From Niastella yeongjuensis (GTDB lineage Bacteria; Bacteroidota; Bacteroidia; Chitinophagales; Chitinophagaceae): a DNA stretch of 64,000 bases. A model generated the notes under the pieces. That model made no database searches, was not told the DNA's origin, and saw only the letters and a program-made list of their open reading frames with translations. The position numbers and the translations under genes are program-made. Position 1 is the stretch's first letter, and each line of letters opens with the position of its first letter. Positions 47,425-56,095 of the stretch are shown here, one piece after another. The stretch lies in the NCBI RefSeq assembly GCF_900110245.1, contig NZ_FOCZ01000004.1:186001-250000 (forward strand), read 5' to 3'.

Positions 47425-50139
47425 CTACAACTTAAAATTCAGCGTCGCCAAAAACGTTGTTCCCAGCTGGCTGAAATGTGATCCATCATAAGTTACCATA
47501 CTATATCTGCCGTTGAAAGTAATGGCATTGACATTCTTTTTCACCTGCGCCGGGTCGCTTAAAATAGCATCGCCATTGCTGTTCAAAGATTTCAATTTCC
47601 ATTCCGGCACTATATTGAATATGTTATTTACTGCTATCGATGCATTTACCCGGTTGCTGAACTGGTAACCGATATTGATGTCGGTAAGTACCTTGGTTTG
47701 AAACTCCAGCTTCAGGTTTTTATCCAACCCGTCATTATGGAAAGTAGTAGGTCCAAACAACGTATTGTTCAACAGGAAATTCCATTTACCAACGGTAAGG
47801 TCACCGCCCAGCACCACTTTGTATTTGGGCCGGCTGGTGGTCAACAGGGCTATCTGGATCTGATCAAGGGTGCTTTGACCAGCATCACTGATCAGCTTAG
47901 GATTGGTAACATTGCCCTCGAGGTCATTTTTGAGGGTGTAGTTACCGGCCAGGTTGATGGTGAGTTTGCCTGTATTGCCTAAGCGAATGTTTTTATAGAT
48001 GCCCACTACATCGATACCTTCTGTTTTCGTATGAATACCATTGGTAAAGAAGCTCACGCCAACAATGCCATTGTTCCGCAACACCTCATCCAGTTCGGTA
48101 TTGCCGGCTGCGGTATTGGTGATGTTGGAGCTGAGGATGATGCGGTCTTTTATATCGATGTGATAATAATCGACAGTAACACTCAGGTTCCTGGTGGGGT
48201 TGAAGCCAAACCCGGCAGTGAAGTTCACCGACTTCTCCGGCTTTAAGGCGGGTACCCCCAATACATGCGCCTGCGGACTTTTATTACTTACAATTCCCTT
48301 TGATTGAATGCCCTGTCCCGGTACAAAACTTTGCTGGGCTATCTGCAGGTTTATCTGATGTAAACTGGGCGCCCGGAAACCGGTTGAAACAGAAGAACGA
48401 ATGGTCAGTTTATCACCGATTACTTTGGCCCGGCCGCTGATCTTCCAAACAAAGGCACTTCCAAAATCACTATAGTACTCCTGCCGCACGGTTCCATTTA
48501 CCAGCAATGCTTTGGTGATGTCATAACTCAGATCGAAGTAGCCACCGATATTGAAGCGATTCACTTTGATGGCGTTGATCTCATTTACACCGGGAAATGA
48601 GTTGGCGCCCTCACCGGTATAGGATGCAGTATCACCGGCAAAGATCTGGAAGTTCTCGCTGCGGAACTCACTGCCAAAACCAATGTTCAATTTATCGGCC
48701 ACTTCTTTGGTGATATCTATGTTGCCCACTACGTGGTTAAACGCATAACCGCCGGGTTTGAACCGGATAGGACTTTTGGAGCCGAGGGAATGGTTCACCG
48801 TATTCTCTACCGTGTACAATTGTTTATTTCCGCCGGTGGTAAAGCTGATGTCGTGCATCCAGCCGTTTTTGATTGTTTTGAAACCAACCGTTGCGTTATA
48901 GTCGTTCAGGTCGCCTTCAAAGGTAGGGCCATAACCCACGTATTCAGTACCGGCATCGTGCAGCAAACCATAATCTTCTTTCCAGTAGGGCGTGCGGTAG
49001 TTGGCATAGCTTTGCACTTTTTTATATACATATGCCGCATTGGCATAGAAGTCGGTATTGTCACTTACAGGGATACCTGCATTCACCAGGAATTTGGTAG
49101 CCGTGGCAGTTGGTGTACCGCTGATATTTTTGGCATCAGGAAAACGGGCCAGGTATTTCTTAACCTCTTCCAAACTGGCAGCCGTACCGGCGCTCAGGTC
49201 GTTGTTGTCACCTTCGGCATCTACATTACCACTTCGGTTGGTTTTGTTTTCCCGTTGAAAATTGATGGTATAATTGATAAATCCTTTACTGCCGAAATTG
49301 GCGCCACCATTCAAACTGGTCAAAATCGAAAATCCATCTCCCTTATGGGTTACGCCGCTGGCTATTTTAAAATTAGTATAATCGAAGCGGTCTTTCAAAA
49401 TCACGTTCATTACGCCGGCAATGGCATCGGAGCCATATTGGGCAGAAGCACCATCGCGCAGGATCTCTACCCGTTTGATGGCTTCGGTGGGGATGGCTGC
49501 CAGGTCGGCGCCGGTCTCCCCGCGGCCGGGTGAAGTTTGAATATACACCAGGGCGCTGGGGTTTTTACGTTTGCCATTCACCAGTATGAGGGTGCGGCTG
49601 GGCCCCATGTTCCGGATCTCATATGGATCGAGTAATGAAGTAGCATCGTTCACCGGCGTATTGACGCTATTGAACGAGGGTACCCGTAATTGCAGGGCTT
49701 TATCAAACGACAATTGTCCGGAGCTTTGCAGTTCCGAAGCATTGATATTATCAACTGGTAATGGTGTGGTGGTGAACGTTCGTTGCGAGGCGCGGCTGCC
49801 TACTGCTACTACGACCTCGCTGAGGTCGGCGATGGCAAATTGCAGGACGATATCCCGGGTAACGGTGGCATTGTCTATTTTCACCGTCATGCTATAGGGA
49901 TTAAAACCTACGCTGGTGATAACCAGTTTGTGGGTACCCGAAGGTAAAGAAAGGCGGTATTCGCCCGAGGTGTCGGTAGAAGTACCGCCTTTATTACCGC
50001 CGACAACAATGGATGCATTAGCCAGCGGTTCTCCACTTTCGCTAGTTATCTTACCTTTTAGAACGCCCTGCGCGGCGGCCATATCGATAAGCAGGAATAG
50101 CATAGCTGCCACCTGCATGGCATATATTAATTTTCTCAT
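47425..50139 (-). CDS. TonB-dependent receptor, paralogue without STN domain
   Basis: 904 aa: signal peptide to about 24 (A-A-A-Q), CarboxypepD_reg-like domain about 27-105, then the V-V-V-A-V-G-S-R-A-S-Q-R-T-F linker and plug (N-M-G-P-S-R-T-L-I-L-V-N-G-K-R-K-N-P; Y-G-S-D-A-I-A-G-V-M-N-V-I-L-K) and a long barrel ending L-A-T-L-N-F-K-L. Almost identical in its plug and loops to 42644-45631, but it lacks the ~90-residue STN domain and so cannot signal through FecR. No SusD partner, so this is a siderophore- or vitamin-type receptor rather than SusC. It is upstream of the GNAT, FecR and STN-receptor genes on the same strand. Confidence 0.9.
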   Translation of the reverse strand: MRKLIYAMQVAAMLFLLIDMAAAQGVLKGKITSESGEPLANASIVVGGNKGGTSTDTSGEYRLSLPSGTHKLVITSVGFNPYSMTVKIDNATVTRDIVLQFAIADLSEVVVAVGSRASQRTFTTTPLPVDNINASELQSSGQLSFDKALQLRVPSFNSVNTPVNDATSLLDPYEIRNMGPSRTLILVNGKRKNPSALVYIQTSPGRGETGADLAAIPTEAIKRVEILRDGASAQYGSDAIAGVMNVILKDRFDYTNFKIASGVTHKGDGFSILTSLNGGANFGSKGFINYTINFQRENKTNRSGNVDAEGDNNDLSAGTAASLEEVKKYLARFPDAKNISGTPTATATKFLVNAGIPVSDNTDFYANAAYVYKKVQSYANYRTPYWKEDYGLLHDAGTEYVGYGPTFEGDLNDYNATVGFKTIKNGWMHDISFTTGGNKQLYTVENTVNHSLGSKSPIRFKPGGYAFNHVVGNIDITKEVADKLNIGFGSEFRSENFQIFAGDTASYTGEGANSFPGVNEINAIKVNRFNIGGYFDLSYDITKALLVNGTVRQEYYSDFGSAFVWKISGRAKVIGDKLTIRSSVSTGFRAPSLHQINLQIAQQSFVPGQGIQSKGIVSNKSPQAHVLGVPALKPEKSVNFTAGFGFNPTRNLSVTVDYYHIDIKDRIILSSNITNTAAGNTELDEVLRNNGIVGVSFFTNGIHTKTEGIDVVGIYKNIRLGNTGKLTINLAGNYTLKNDLEGNVTNPKLISDAGQSTLDQIQIALLTTSRPKYKVVLGGDLTVGKWNFLLNNTLFGPTTFHNDGLDKNLKLEFQTKVLTDINIGYQFSNRVNASIAVNNIFNIVPEWKLKSLNSNGDAILSDPAQVKKNVNAITFNGRYSMVTYDGSHFSQLGTTFLATLNFKL

Positions 50140-50458
50140 GTGACTGATATTAATGATGGTTTACAATGAAATGCAAGCTCGCATCATAATTTACCGCGCG
50201 GGTTAACAGTTAAGAGGAAGTCACGTGAGAAATTACCCCATGGGAGAAAAGTTTTTTTAGATATTTCTTTTCGGAATATAAGTTGGGGGAGTTGAAAGTT
50301 TTAAGTTGAAAGTTTTAAGTTCTAGGTTATTGGGCTATTGGGTTATTGGGTTCTGAGTTTTTTCATTTCTCTGCCTCAGCTACGTATTTCTTTTTGCCTT
50401 CTGCCCTTTCCCCTACTGCCCTCTGCCTTCTGCCCTTTCCCCTACTGCCCTCTGCCTT
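50140..50458. other. Intergenic region with 'aagttgaaagtttt' and pyrimidine repeats
   Basis: About 320 bp between the DUF4256 gene and the receptor. It contains 'aagttgaaagtttt' copies at 50293-50322, a 'ttgggctattgggttattgggtt' type tract, then the pyrimidine repeat listed separately. No gene. Confidence 0.6.
50401..50458. repeat. Perfect 29-bp tandem repeat (two copies), pyrimidine-rich
   Basis: Two identical 29-bp units starting ctgccctttcccctactg run back to back and end at the stop codon of the DUF4256 gene. On the complementary strand this is the GGCAGT/AGAGGGC repeat also found at 53701, 55275, 56931, 57343 and 63894. Confidence 0.85.
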
Positions 50459-51025
50459 CTACACTCGCAAGGAACCTCTAAACCCTCTCGCGGCATAGTA
50501 AGAATCCGCTCCGTTATGGTAGGTGAATACCGTATTGTAACGCCGGTCGCCAAAGATGGCGCCGCCCAGGTGCCTGATGTCGGCGGGGGTTACCAGCCAG
50601 CTGGAAGTTTTTGTATCAAACTCACCCAGTTGTTGCAGTGCGCGGTATTGTTCTTCGGTCAGCAGTTCAATACCCATGGCTTTGGCCGCATCCAGGGCGC
50701 TGTCTTTGGGTTTGTTCTCTTTTCTGGCGTCCAGTGCTTTGCGGTCGTAACAAAGGCTTCTGCGGCCTTTAGGGCTTTCTGGCGAGCAATCAAAGAAGAT
50801 GTATTCATCCGTTTTTTTGTCATACCCTACTACATCGGGTTCGCCGCCGGTGGTTTCCATATCATCCAGCACCCACAGTTTTTCAGGGTCCGACTCCAGC
50901 CTGGCCTGTACATCGGCCCACACTATTTCCTGATGGCGGTTTTTATGCTTCTCAAAACGGGTTTTCAGAATGGTGAGCAATTCGGTGCGTTGTGCGGGTG
51001 ACAACTCTTTTTTGGTTTCTTTCAT
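50459..51025 (-). CDS. DUF4256 domain protein
   Basis: A 188-aa soluble protein matching DUF4256 in my memory of the family: Q-R-T-E-L-L-T-I-L-K-T-R-F-E-K-H, V-L-D-D-M-E-T-T-G-G-E-P-D-V-V-G-Y-D, and Y-H-N-G-A-D-S-Y-Y-A-A-R-G-F-R-G near the C-terminus. Role unknown. It is the last gene of the ArsR operon, four bases after the DoxX gene, and its stop abuts a tandem repeat. Confidence 0.85.
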   Translation of the reverse strand: MKETKKELSPAQRTELLTILKTRFEKHKNRHQEIVWADVQARLESDPEKLWVLDDMETTGGEPDVVGYDKKTDEYIFFDCSPESPKGRRSLCYDRKALDARKENKPKDSALDAAKAMGIELLTEEQYRALQQLGEFDTKTSSWLVTPADIRHLGGAIFGDRRYNTVFTYHNGADSYYAARGFRGSLRV

Positions 51026-51029
51026 GGCG

Positions 51030-51434
51030 TTAGTTATTTAGTGAAAGGAGCTTTCTGTTGGCAGGTCTGAAATACCAGGATACAATGGTAAGTACTATCA
51101 GTAAGAGGGGGCCGAATAATTCTGCAGGGGCATCGTTTACTGCCAGGTGAGAAATAACAGCACCGCTCATGACAAAGAAAAAACCGGCATACGCCCATTC
51201 TTTTACCAATGGAAATTTAGGTACAAGCACCGCTATTACGCCCAGCATTTTCCAAACCCCGATTATTATCAGTAAATACATGGGGTAACCCAACCGGCCG
51301 AACATAGCGGCTTCGTCTTTGTTTTGTAGTAATTGCACGATGCCTGTTGCCGTCATGCCCAATGACAGCCAAAGCGTGGCTATCCAATAAATGATCTTGT
51401 TTCTTTTTCCGGATTTGCTTTTTGTTTGTTCCAT
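51030..51434 (-). CDS. DoxX family membrane protein
   Basis: 134 aa with four predicted hydrophobic segments (about 12-31, 48-67, 75-93, 100-118) and the DoxX-like pattern R-L-G-Y-P-M-Y-L-L-I-I-I-G-V-W-K-M-L-G. Small inner-membrane protein of unknown chemistry, often linked to thiol or redox stress. Part of the ArsR operon. Confidence 0.85.
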   Translation of the reverse strand: MEQTKSKSGKRNKIIYWIATLWLSLGMTATGIVQLLQNKDEAAMFGRLGYPMYLLIIIGVWKMLGVIAVLVPKFPLVKEWAYAGFFFVMSGAVISHLAVNDAPAELFGPLLLIVLTIVSWYFRPANRKLLSLNN

Positions 51435-51458
51435 GTTGATTCGTTTTTTTAGGGTTAT

Positions 51459-52049
51459 TTAATCATCCAGTCCTTTACCATTAAGGATCTGTTTCAGGTA
51501 TTTCTCAACCCGCGCTTCGCGGGTTTTGGCTTGTTTAGGTTGAGAAAAATAAAAGATATAGGCACGTTGCCGCCCGGGTGTCAACTCTTTAAAGGCTCTT
51601 TTCAGGGCGGGCATTTTGTCCAGTTTCGTTTGAAACTCTTCCGGTACCGCATAATCGGTTGTCTTTTTTAAAGTCACCTTCATGCCGGCTCTTTCTACCT
51701 CGATGGCTTCCTTTATATATTTCTTCAGGGTGGGCGCCAGCCTGATGATCTCTTTTACGTTGGTGAACCGGATCTGGCGGGCGGATTGCACATTTTTTGT
51801 TTGCTGAATGAGGATCCCCTTGGGATCATTCAACAAAGCGCCTTTGAAAAGCAGCAGGGCACAGTAATCCTTGAATCCATGGATCAGTACAATGTTCTTT
51901 TTAGCATCCGAGTAACTGGGACAACCCCATTTTAACTCTTCGGTGAGCCCGCAATCGAGCACGATCGAACGCAATTGCTCATACTCATCGTGCCATTTTT
52001 CTGATTTAAAAAAGAAATCAACCCGGGGGTTCATGATACTTGTTGCCAT
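51459..52049 (-). CDS. YdeI/OmpD-associated family protein
   Basis: A 196-aa protein: N-terminal DUF1801-like domain (F-F-K-S-E-K-W-H-D-E-Y-E-Q-L-R, L-K-W-G-C-P-S-Y) and C-terminal OmdA region (L-T-P-G-R-Q-R-A-Y-I-F-Y-F-S-Q-P-K-Q-A-K-T-R-E-A-R-V-E-K), the YdeI architecture. Cytoplasmic, role unclear. Separated from the upstream SRPBCC gene by 6 bp and part of the same operon. Confidence 0.85.
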   Translation of the reverse strand: MATSIMNPRVDFFFKSEKWHDEYEQLRSIVLDCGLTEELKWGCPSYSDAKKNIVLIHGFKDYCALLLFKGALLNDPKGILIQQTKNVQSARQIRFTNVKEIIRLAPTLKKYIKEAIEVERAGMKVTLKKTTDYAVPEEFQTKLDKMPALKRAFKELTPGRQRAYIFYFSQPKQAKTREARVEKYLKQILNGKGLDD

Positions 52050-52055
52050 AGTGTG

Positions 52056-52520
52056 TTATTTTAATTGACGAACAATTTCTTCAATCCGGTTATGTGCCAT
52101 GTTTATGCCCATTGCAAATGGCAGTTTAAGCACCTGGTCGCGTTGTTCAACCGACTCATAGATCACATGCATTTTAAGCCTGCTGGTTTCTTCCGTTAGT
52201 TCTTCAAACTCATAGATCTCCAGCTGAATACCAAAGGGGGTGTTCTCCATTTCAAAAGTGCGGGAGATCTTTTTGTTCGGCACAAATTCATGTATCACGC
52301 CATTGAACCCGTGTTTGTTTCCTTTGGGATCGGTGGTTTCCAGCTGATAGCTGCCATGTTTTTGACAATCGAACTTCAGCACTTTTGTGCCCATCCATTG
52401 TTCGATGATCTCGGGTTCTATGTACGCTTTAAAAAGCAATTCAAGGGGCAGGTCAAATTCGCGGGTGATCTCCAGTTCCTGTCTGCCGTTTTCGGCATCG
52501 ATCTTTGTTTTGCGTTCCAT
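52056..52520 (-). CDS. SRPBCC (AHSA1-like) domain protein
   Basis: A 154-aa START-like hydrophobic-pocket protein: E-I-T-R-E-F-D-L-P-L-E-L-L-F-K-A-Y-I-E-P and Q-W-M-G are the AHSA1 signature. Usually paired with an ArsR regulator, as here, where its ATG lies one base after the ArsR stop. Ligand unknown. Confidence 0.9.
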   Translation of the reverse strand: MERKTKIDAENGRQELEITREFDLPLELLFKAYIEPEIIEQWMGTKVLKFDCQKHGSYQLETTDPKGNKHGFNGVIHEFVPNKKISRTFEMENTPFGIQLEIYEFEELTEETSRLKMHVIYESVEQRDQVLKLPFAMGINMAHNRIEEIVRQLK

Positions 52521-52521
52521 G

Positions 52522-52842
52522 TTATTTGCTTTTGTATTTTTTCATGATGTCTTCAATCTTGTTAAAACGGTCGTCCCACATTTTGCGGAATGGCTCAATG
52601 AAATCGGCCACCTCTTTCATTTTATTGGGGTTGAAGTGATAGTAAACCTCCCGGCCGTTTTGCGTTTGTTCCAGCAACTCACATTCAGTGAGTATTTGCA
52701 GGTGTTTTGAAACGGTGGGTCGGGCCGTATCGAAATTCGACGCAATGGCGCCGGCGGTCATCGACTGAGAAGCCACTAATAATAATATGGCTCTCCTGGT
52801 TGGATCGGCTATTGCCTGAAAAACGTCTCTGCGCAGATTCAT
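52522..52842 (-). CDS. ArsR-type winged-helix repressor
   Basis: 106 aa with the winged-helix core [12 protein letters not shown] (about 12-23) and [11 protein letters not shown] (about 42-52), followed by the wing G-R-E-V-Y-Y-H-F. No cysteine metal-binding motif is visible, so this belongs to the SRPBCC-paired branch rather than the metal sensors. First gene of the operon, with two near-identical GTAG-n8-CTAC operators directly upstream (52846-52861 and 52872-52887). Autoregulation is very likely. Confidence 0.93.
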   Translation of the reverse strand: MNLRRDVFQAIADPTRRAILLLVASQSMTAGAIASNFDTARPTVSKHLQILTECELLEQTQNGREVYYHFNPNKMKEVADFIEPFRKMWDDRFNKIEDIMKKYKSK

Positions 52843-52845
52843 TAT

Positions 52846-52891
52846 GTAGCTATTTGACTACAAATATAAGCGTAGCTATTTAACTACACAA
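52846..52891 (-). promoter_or_regulatory. ArsR operon promoter with two overlapping operators
   Basis: Minus strand: TTG (52891-52889), 20 bp, TATATTTG (52868-52861), a full Bacteroidota -33/-7 pair. Two 16-bp sites of the form GTAG-CTATTT(G/A)A-CTAC lie at 52846-52861 and 52872-52887: one fills the spacer and the other abuts the -7 box and lies just upstream of the ATG at 52842. Confidence 0.85.
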
Positions 52892-52908
52892 TTTTATTTT
52901 ACAATTTT

Positions 52909-53526
52909 TCAGGCAGTGAGGAATAATAAGATGATCAACAGCATCAGGGGGCCGGGAACTTTTTCGCGCAGGATGGAAATGGCGCGGCCCATCAGCTTAT
53001 AACAGGCTTTTACCGAAAGGTGCATGTTGCGGGCGATGTCTTCAAAGTTCAGTCCTTCATAATAACGCAGGTAGATCACTTCTTTTTGTTTGGCAGTAAG
53101 GACGTTCAACACGCTTTCTATGTGTTGCCGTAACTGTCGCTGGTTTTCATTTTCCAGAACTAATGTTTCAGGGGTCAGTTGCAGTTCGAATGGATACCCG
53201 GTTTCATCTGACGGGTTCAGTTCGCGCAACCGGTTTTGTTTTTGCAACCAATGTAACATGGTGGTACGTACGGCCTTGAACAAGTAGCTTTTTACAGACG
53301 TATGCATATCGAGTTTATGCCGGTTGGTCCATAGCCACACGAACACGTCGTGCAAACAATCTTCCACTGCCGGCAGGTCGGCAATGAATTTCAATCCGTA
53401 TTGCGTTAAAGGCTGGATGTATTTATTGTAGAGAAGGGTAAAAGCATCATAGTCCCCTGACCGTATGGCAACGATCAGCGACTTATCTTCCTGTGCGCTG
53501 TGTGAATCCAAGGGTGTCCGGGTCAT
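52909..53526 (-). CDS. ECF RNA polymerase sigma factor
   Basis: 205 aa. Region 2 is visible in Y-D-A-F-T-L-L-Y-N-K-Y and D-C-L-H-D-V-F-V-W-L-W-T-N-R (about 57-70), region 4 in L-T-A-K-Q-K-E-V-I-Y-L-R-Y-Y-E-G-L-N-F-E-D-I-A. The C-terminus ends in a hydrophobic stretch (L-M-L-L-I-I-L-L-F-L-T-A). ECF sigma factors of this type are held by FecR proteins. No FecR lies directly next to it; on the same strand the next FecR is at 45706-46707, seven genes away. Confidence 0.92.
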   Translation of the reverse strand: MTRTPLDSHSAQEDKSLIVAIRSGDYDAFTLLYNKYIQPLTQYGLKFIADLPAVEDCLHDVFVWLWTNRHKLDMHTSVKSYLFKAVRTTMLHWLQKQNRLRELNPSDETGYPFELQLTPETLVLENENQRQLRQHIESVLNVLTAKQKEVIYLRYYEGLNFEDIARNMHLSVKACYKLMGRAISILREKVPGPLMLLIILLFLTA

Positions 53527-53876
53527 GAGCCCTGTAATTTAGCAACAAAATGCACGTGACTGACATTTGGATAATATATATGTGTGTAAGTAAGCGATTT
53601 ATTCCCTCAAAATCCAGCTTCGGCCCATTCATTTCCCGGTTTATCTTCTTTTAGATTCTATAGTTCGTTGAAACTCAGGAATTGATTAGCTTAGCTTTAG
53701 AAGGGCAGAGGGCAGAGAAGAAAGGCAGTAGGCAGTGGGCAGTAGGAAAATACAATGAGGAATGGGGAACAGCCAAAAGTTGAAAGTTTTAAGTTTAAAA
53801 TTCAGAGTTCCAGGTATAATGCGCACCGCTGAAATGTATTGCTTACGGCTTACCGCTTAAAGCTTACAGCTATATT
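53527..53876. other. Divergent intergenic region with three repeat types
   Basis: About 350 bp between divergent genes. It contains the purine repeat 53701-53750, an 'agttgaaagttttaag' tract near 53776-53795 like that at 50293, and a 'gcttac/gcttaccgctta' run at 53840-53873. Promoters for both neighbours should lie here; none is convincing. Confidence 0.55.
53701..53750. repeat. GGCAGT/AGAGGGC purine-rich repeat
   Basis: Reads gggcagagggcagag then ggcagtaggcagtgggcag. Same family as the repeats at 50401, 55275, 57343 and 63894. Confidence 0.75.
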
Positions 53877-54149
53877 ATGGTTTTAGTAAAATTTACATAT
53901 GCGTTGAAACGGTTCTTTCCCAAACTGGCTGATACAAAAGTCGATGGGAAGACCATATCGGCTATTTTGCAGGAAATTGAGGCCAGGCATCCCGGGGTTA
54001 CCAAATATGTGCTGGATGACCAGGGCCGGCTGCGGCAGCACGTGAATATCTTTATCGACGGCGTTATGATCAAAGATCGCACTAAATTAACTGATCCGTT
54101 CCTGGAAAACAGTGAGATCTATATTATGCAGGCCCTGTCGGGCGGGTAG
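53877..54149 (+). CDS. MoaD/ThiS-family small sulfur-carrier-like protein
   Basis: A 90-aa beta-grasp protein ending in Gly-Gly (A-L-S-G-G), the tail that MoaD/ThiS and ubiquitin-like carriers activate as a thiocarboxylate. V-N-I-F-I-D-G-V-M-I near 60-69 is the usual central strand. It lies 42 bp upstream of the BNR-repeat protein, a pairing seen in other Bacteroidota genomes; no molybdopterin genes are nearby. The sulfur acceptor is unknown. Confidence 0.88.
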   Translation: MVLVKFTYALKRFFPKLADTKVDGKTISAILQEIEARHPGVTKYVLDDQGRLRQHVNIFIDGVMIKDRTKLTDPFLENSEIYIMQALSGG

Positions 54150-54191
54150 CAGAAATACTTCAACAGTTTTTCAACATTCAATATTTGCCAA

Positions 54192-55274
54192 ATGAAATCA
54201 ACACTTTTATTGGGAACACGGAAAGGGTTAATTGCCTATCGCTTTCAAAACGGGAAGTGGACAATGGAAAGCTGCTCTTTTGAAGGCGTGCCCATTTCTA
54301 TCGCTTATGCCGACCCGCGCAATGGCACGTGGTGGGCCTGCCAGGACCATGGCCATTGGGGCGTTAAACTGCAACGTTCCAAAGACCGGGGCAAAAGCTG
54401 GGAAGAAGTGACCGCCCCTGCCTATCCCGAAGGGGAAGAAGTGAAAGACGGCATGCCGGCCACCACCCGGTATTTATGGGCGATGGCACATGGCGGAAAA
54501 AACTACACCTCCCGGTTATGGATAGGTACTGATCCCGGTGGGTTATTTGTGAGTGAAGATGAAGGCAACAGCTTTCAACTGGTTGAATCGTTATGGCAGC
54601 ACCCTACGCGTAAAGAAGGCTGGTTTGGCGGCGGCCGCGACCTGCCCGGTATTCATTCCATTGTTGTTGACCCGCGTAATGAAGATCATATTCATATAGG
54701 CATCAGCTGTGCCGGCGTGTTTGAGACCACCGATGCCGGTAAAAGCTGGGCCATCCGCAATAAAGGGATGAACGCCGATTTCCTCCCCGATCCTACGGTA
54801 GAAACAGGCTTCGACCCTCATATTGTTGTGGCGGCCCCCAGCAACCCCGATATGCTGTGGCAACAAAATCACTGCGGCATTTTCCGTAGTACCGATGCAG
54901 GGAAAAACTGGATCGATGTAAGCGAGGCTGATGGTCCGGCCCGTTTTGGTTTTGCCCTTGCCGTTGCCGGCGACAATCCCGACCAGGCCTGGGTAGCACC
55001 CGCCGACAGCGATGTAAACCGCACGGCCATTCAGAGCGCCCTGGTTATTTGCAGAACCGATGATGGTGGCAAAACCTGGAAGCAACTTCGCAATGGTTTA
55101 CCCCAGGAAAGTTGCTTTGACATCGTTTACCGCCATGCCCTGGTAAATGACAGCAACGCCGTTGTATTCGGCACTACCACCGGCAACCTCTTCTTTTCAC
55201 CCGATCGGGGCGAGCACTGGCAGGTGATCAATAATTATTTGCCGATGATTTATTCGGTGCAGTTTGCGGAATGA
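54192..55274 (+). CDS. BNR/sialidase-like beta-propeller protein
   Basis: 360 aa made of BNR/Asp-box repeats: S-K-D-R-G-K-S-W, S-E-D-E-G-N-S-F, T-T-D-A-G-K-S-W, S-T-D-A-G-K-N-W, T-D-D-G-G-K-T-W and S-P-D-R-G-E-H-W, i.e. six S-x-D-x-G-x-x-W units, one per blade. No signal peptide. Often annotated as exo-alpha-sialidase or glycosyl hydrolase, but the catalytic residues of sialidases are not visible, so the enzyme activity is unproved. Partner of the MoaD-like protein upstream. Confidence 0.85.
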   Translation: MKSTLLLGTRKGLIAYRFQNGKWTMESCSFEGVPISIAYADPRNGTWWACQDHGHWGVKLQRSKDRGKSWEEVTAPAYPEGEEVKDGMPATTRYLWAMAHGGKNYTSRLWIGTDPGGLFVSEDEGNSFQLVESLWQHPTRKEGWFGGGRDLPGIHSIVVDPRNEDHIHIGISCAGVFETTDAGKSWAIRNKGMNADFLPDPTVETGFDPHIVVAAPSNPDMLWQQNHCGIFRSTDAGKNWIDVSEADGPARFGFALAVAGDNPDQAWVAPADSDVNRTAIQSALVICRTDDGGKTWKQLRNGLPQESCFDIVYRHALVNDSNAVVFGTTTGNLFFSPDRGEHWQVINNYLPMIYSVQFAE

Positions 55275-55374
55275 GAAGAAGGGCAGAAGGCAAAGGGCAG
55301 AGGGCAGAGAGAAAAGGCAATGGGCAATAGGAAAAGGCAGTAGGCAGTAGGCAGTAGGCAGTGGGCAGTAGGGG
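55275..55374. repeat. Long GGCAGT/AGAGGGC repeat
   Basis: About 100 bp of purine-rich units (gggcagaaggcaaagggcag, then four ggcagtag units and ggcagtgggcag), starting immediately after the stop codon of 54192-55274. Confidence 0.85.
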
Positions 55375-55434
55375 TAGAAAACCCTCCTACGCTCGTCGAC
55401 CGCCGTCAACCTCAACAACTCAATCAACTCCGTC

Positions 55435-55537
55435 AACCCTATCAACTTGTTAACGTGTCAAGTTGTTAACGTGTCAACTTGTTAACTTGTTAACGTGTCA
55501 ACTTGTTAACCCTATCAACGTGGTAACTTGTTAACTA
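55435..55537. repeat. 'gttaac gtgtcaactt' tandem repeat
   Basis: At least five variants of acttgttaacgtgtca run from about 55445 to 55535 and end just before the stop codon of the ester cyclase gene. Because GTTAAC is its own complement the array can fold into several hairpins. Confidence 0.8.
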
Positions 55538-55933
55538 CCCAACCACCTGCCCATACCTCCAATGCTCTATATACTGCCCATCCTTCAACTTTACGATGTC
55601 GATACAATGCATGGTAATTCGTTGATGGGTGGGCGGATTGTTTAAGAAGTCCCCGACCTGAATGCCGGAGATCGCTTTGCGGGTTACTACCGTATCTCCT
55701 TCAGCGATCTGGTCAAAGATCTCCACCTTTACATCAGTCAATGCTTTGTGCAACACCTCAACGATATAATCTTTGATCCCTTCCCGCCCCGCGGGAATAT
55801 GCAACGTGGCCGCGCTCCGGTTCACAAAATCAACTGCTACAATTTCTTCAAATGCCTGTATGTTTCCCTGTTCAATGAATTCTTTATTGAAACGGGTGAC
55901 TACCGATTTGTTCTTCTCTTGTAATGTATTCAT
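55535..55933 (-). CDS. SnoaL-like ester cyclase family protein
   Basis: 132 aa with the SnoaL/ester-cyclase signature: F-N-K-E-F-I-E-Q-G-N-I-Q-A-F-E-E-I-V-A-V-D-F-V-N-R and G-R-E-G-I-K-D-Y-I, ending I-D-I-V-K-L-K-D-G-Q-Y-I-E-H-W-R. Cytoplasmic polyketide-cyclase-like fold; the substrate is unknown and most Bacteroidota members are of unproved function. Monocistronic and abutting a GTTAAC repeat array. Confidence 0.85.
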   Translation of the reverse strand: MNTLQEKNKSVVTRFNKEFIEQGNIQAFEEIVAVDFVNRSAATLHIPAGREGIKDYIVEVLHKALTDVKVEIFDQIAEGDTVVTRKAISGIQVGDFLNNPPTHQRITMHCIDIVKLKDGQYIEHWRYGQVVG

Positions 55934-56095
55934 ATAACAAAGGTAGTATAGGGGCCAGGAGTGCCGGTAACGTGCATGGCTCAGAAAATTGTTATTTTAG
56001 TTCAACCCTGAGTTTGAGTGAGTTATAATTTTTTTCAAAAAGTTTATCCACATACCGTAGGGTGGCCCTAACATTTGGGTACATATATAAATAGT

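Noticed and set aside
48733-49533. 266-codon plus-strand ORF
   Set aside because: Antisense shadow of the TonB receptor gene 47425-50139, whose domains are unambiguous.
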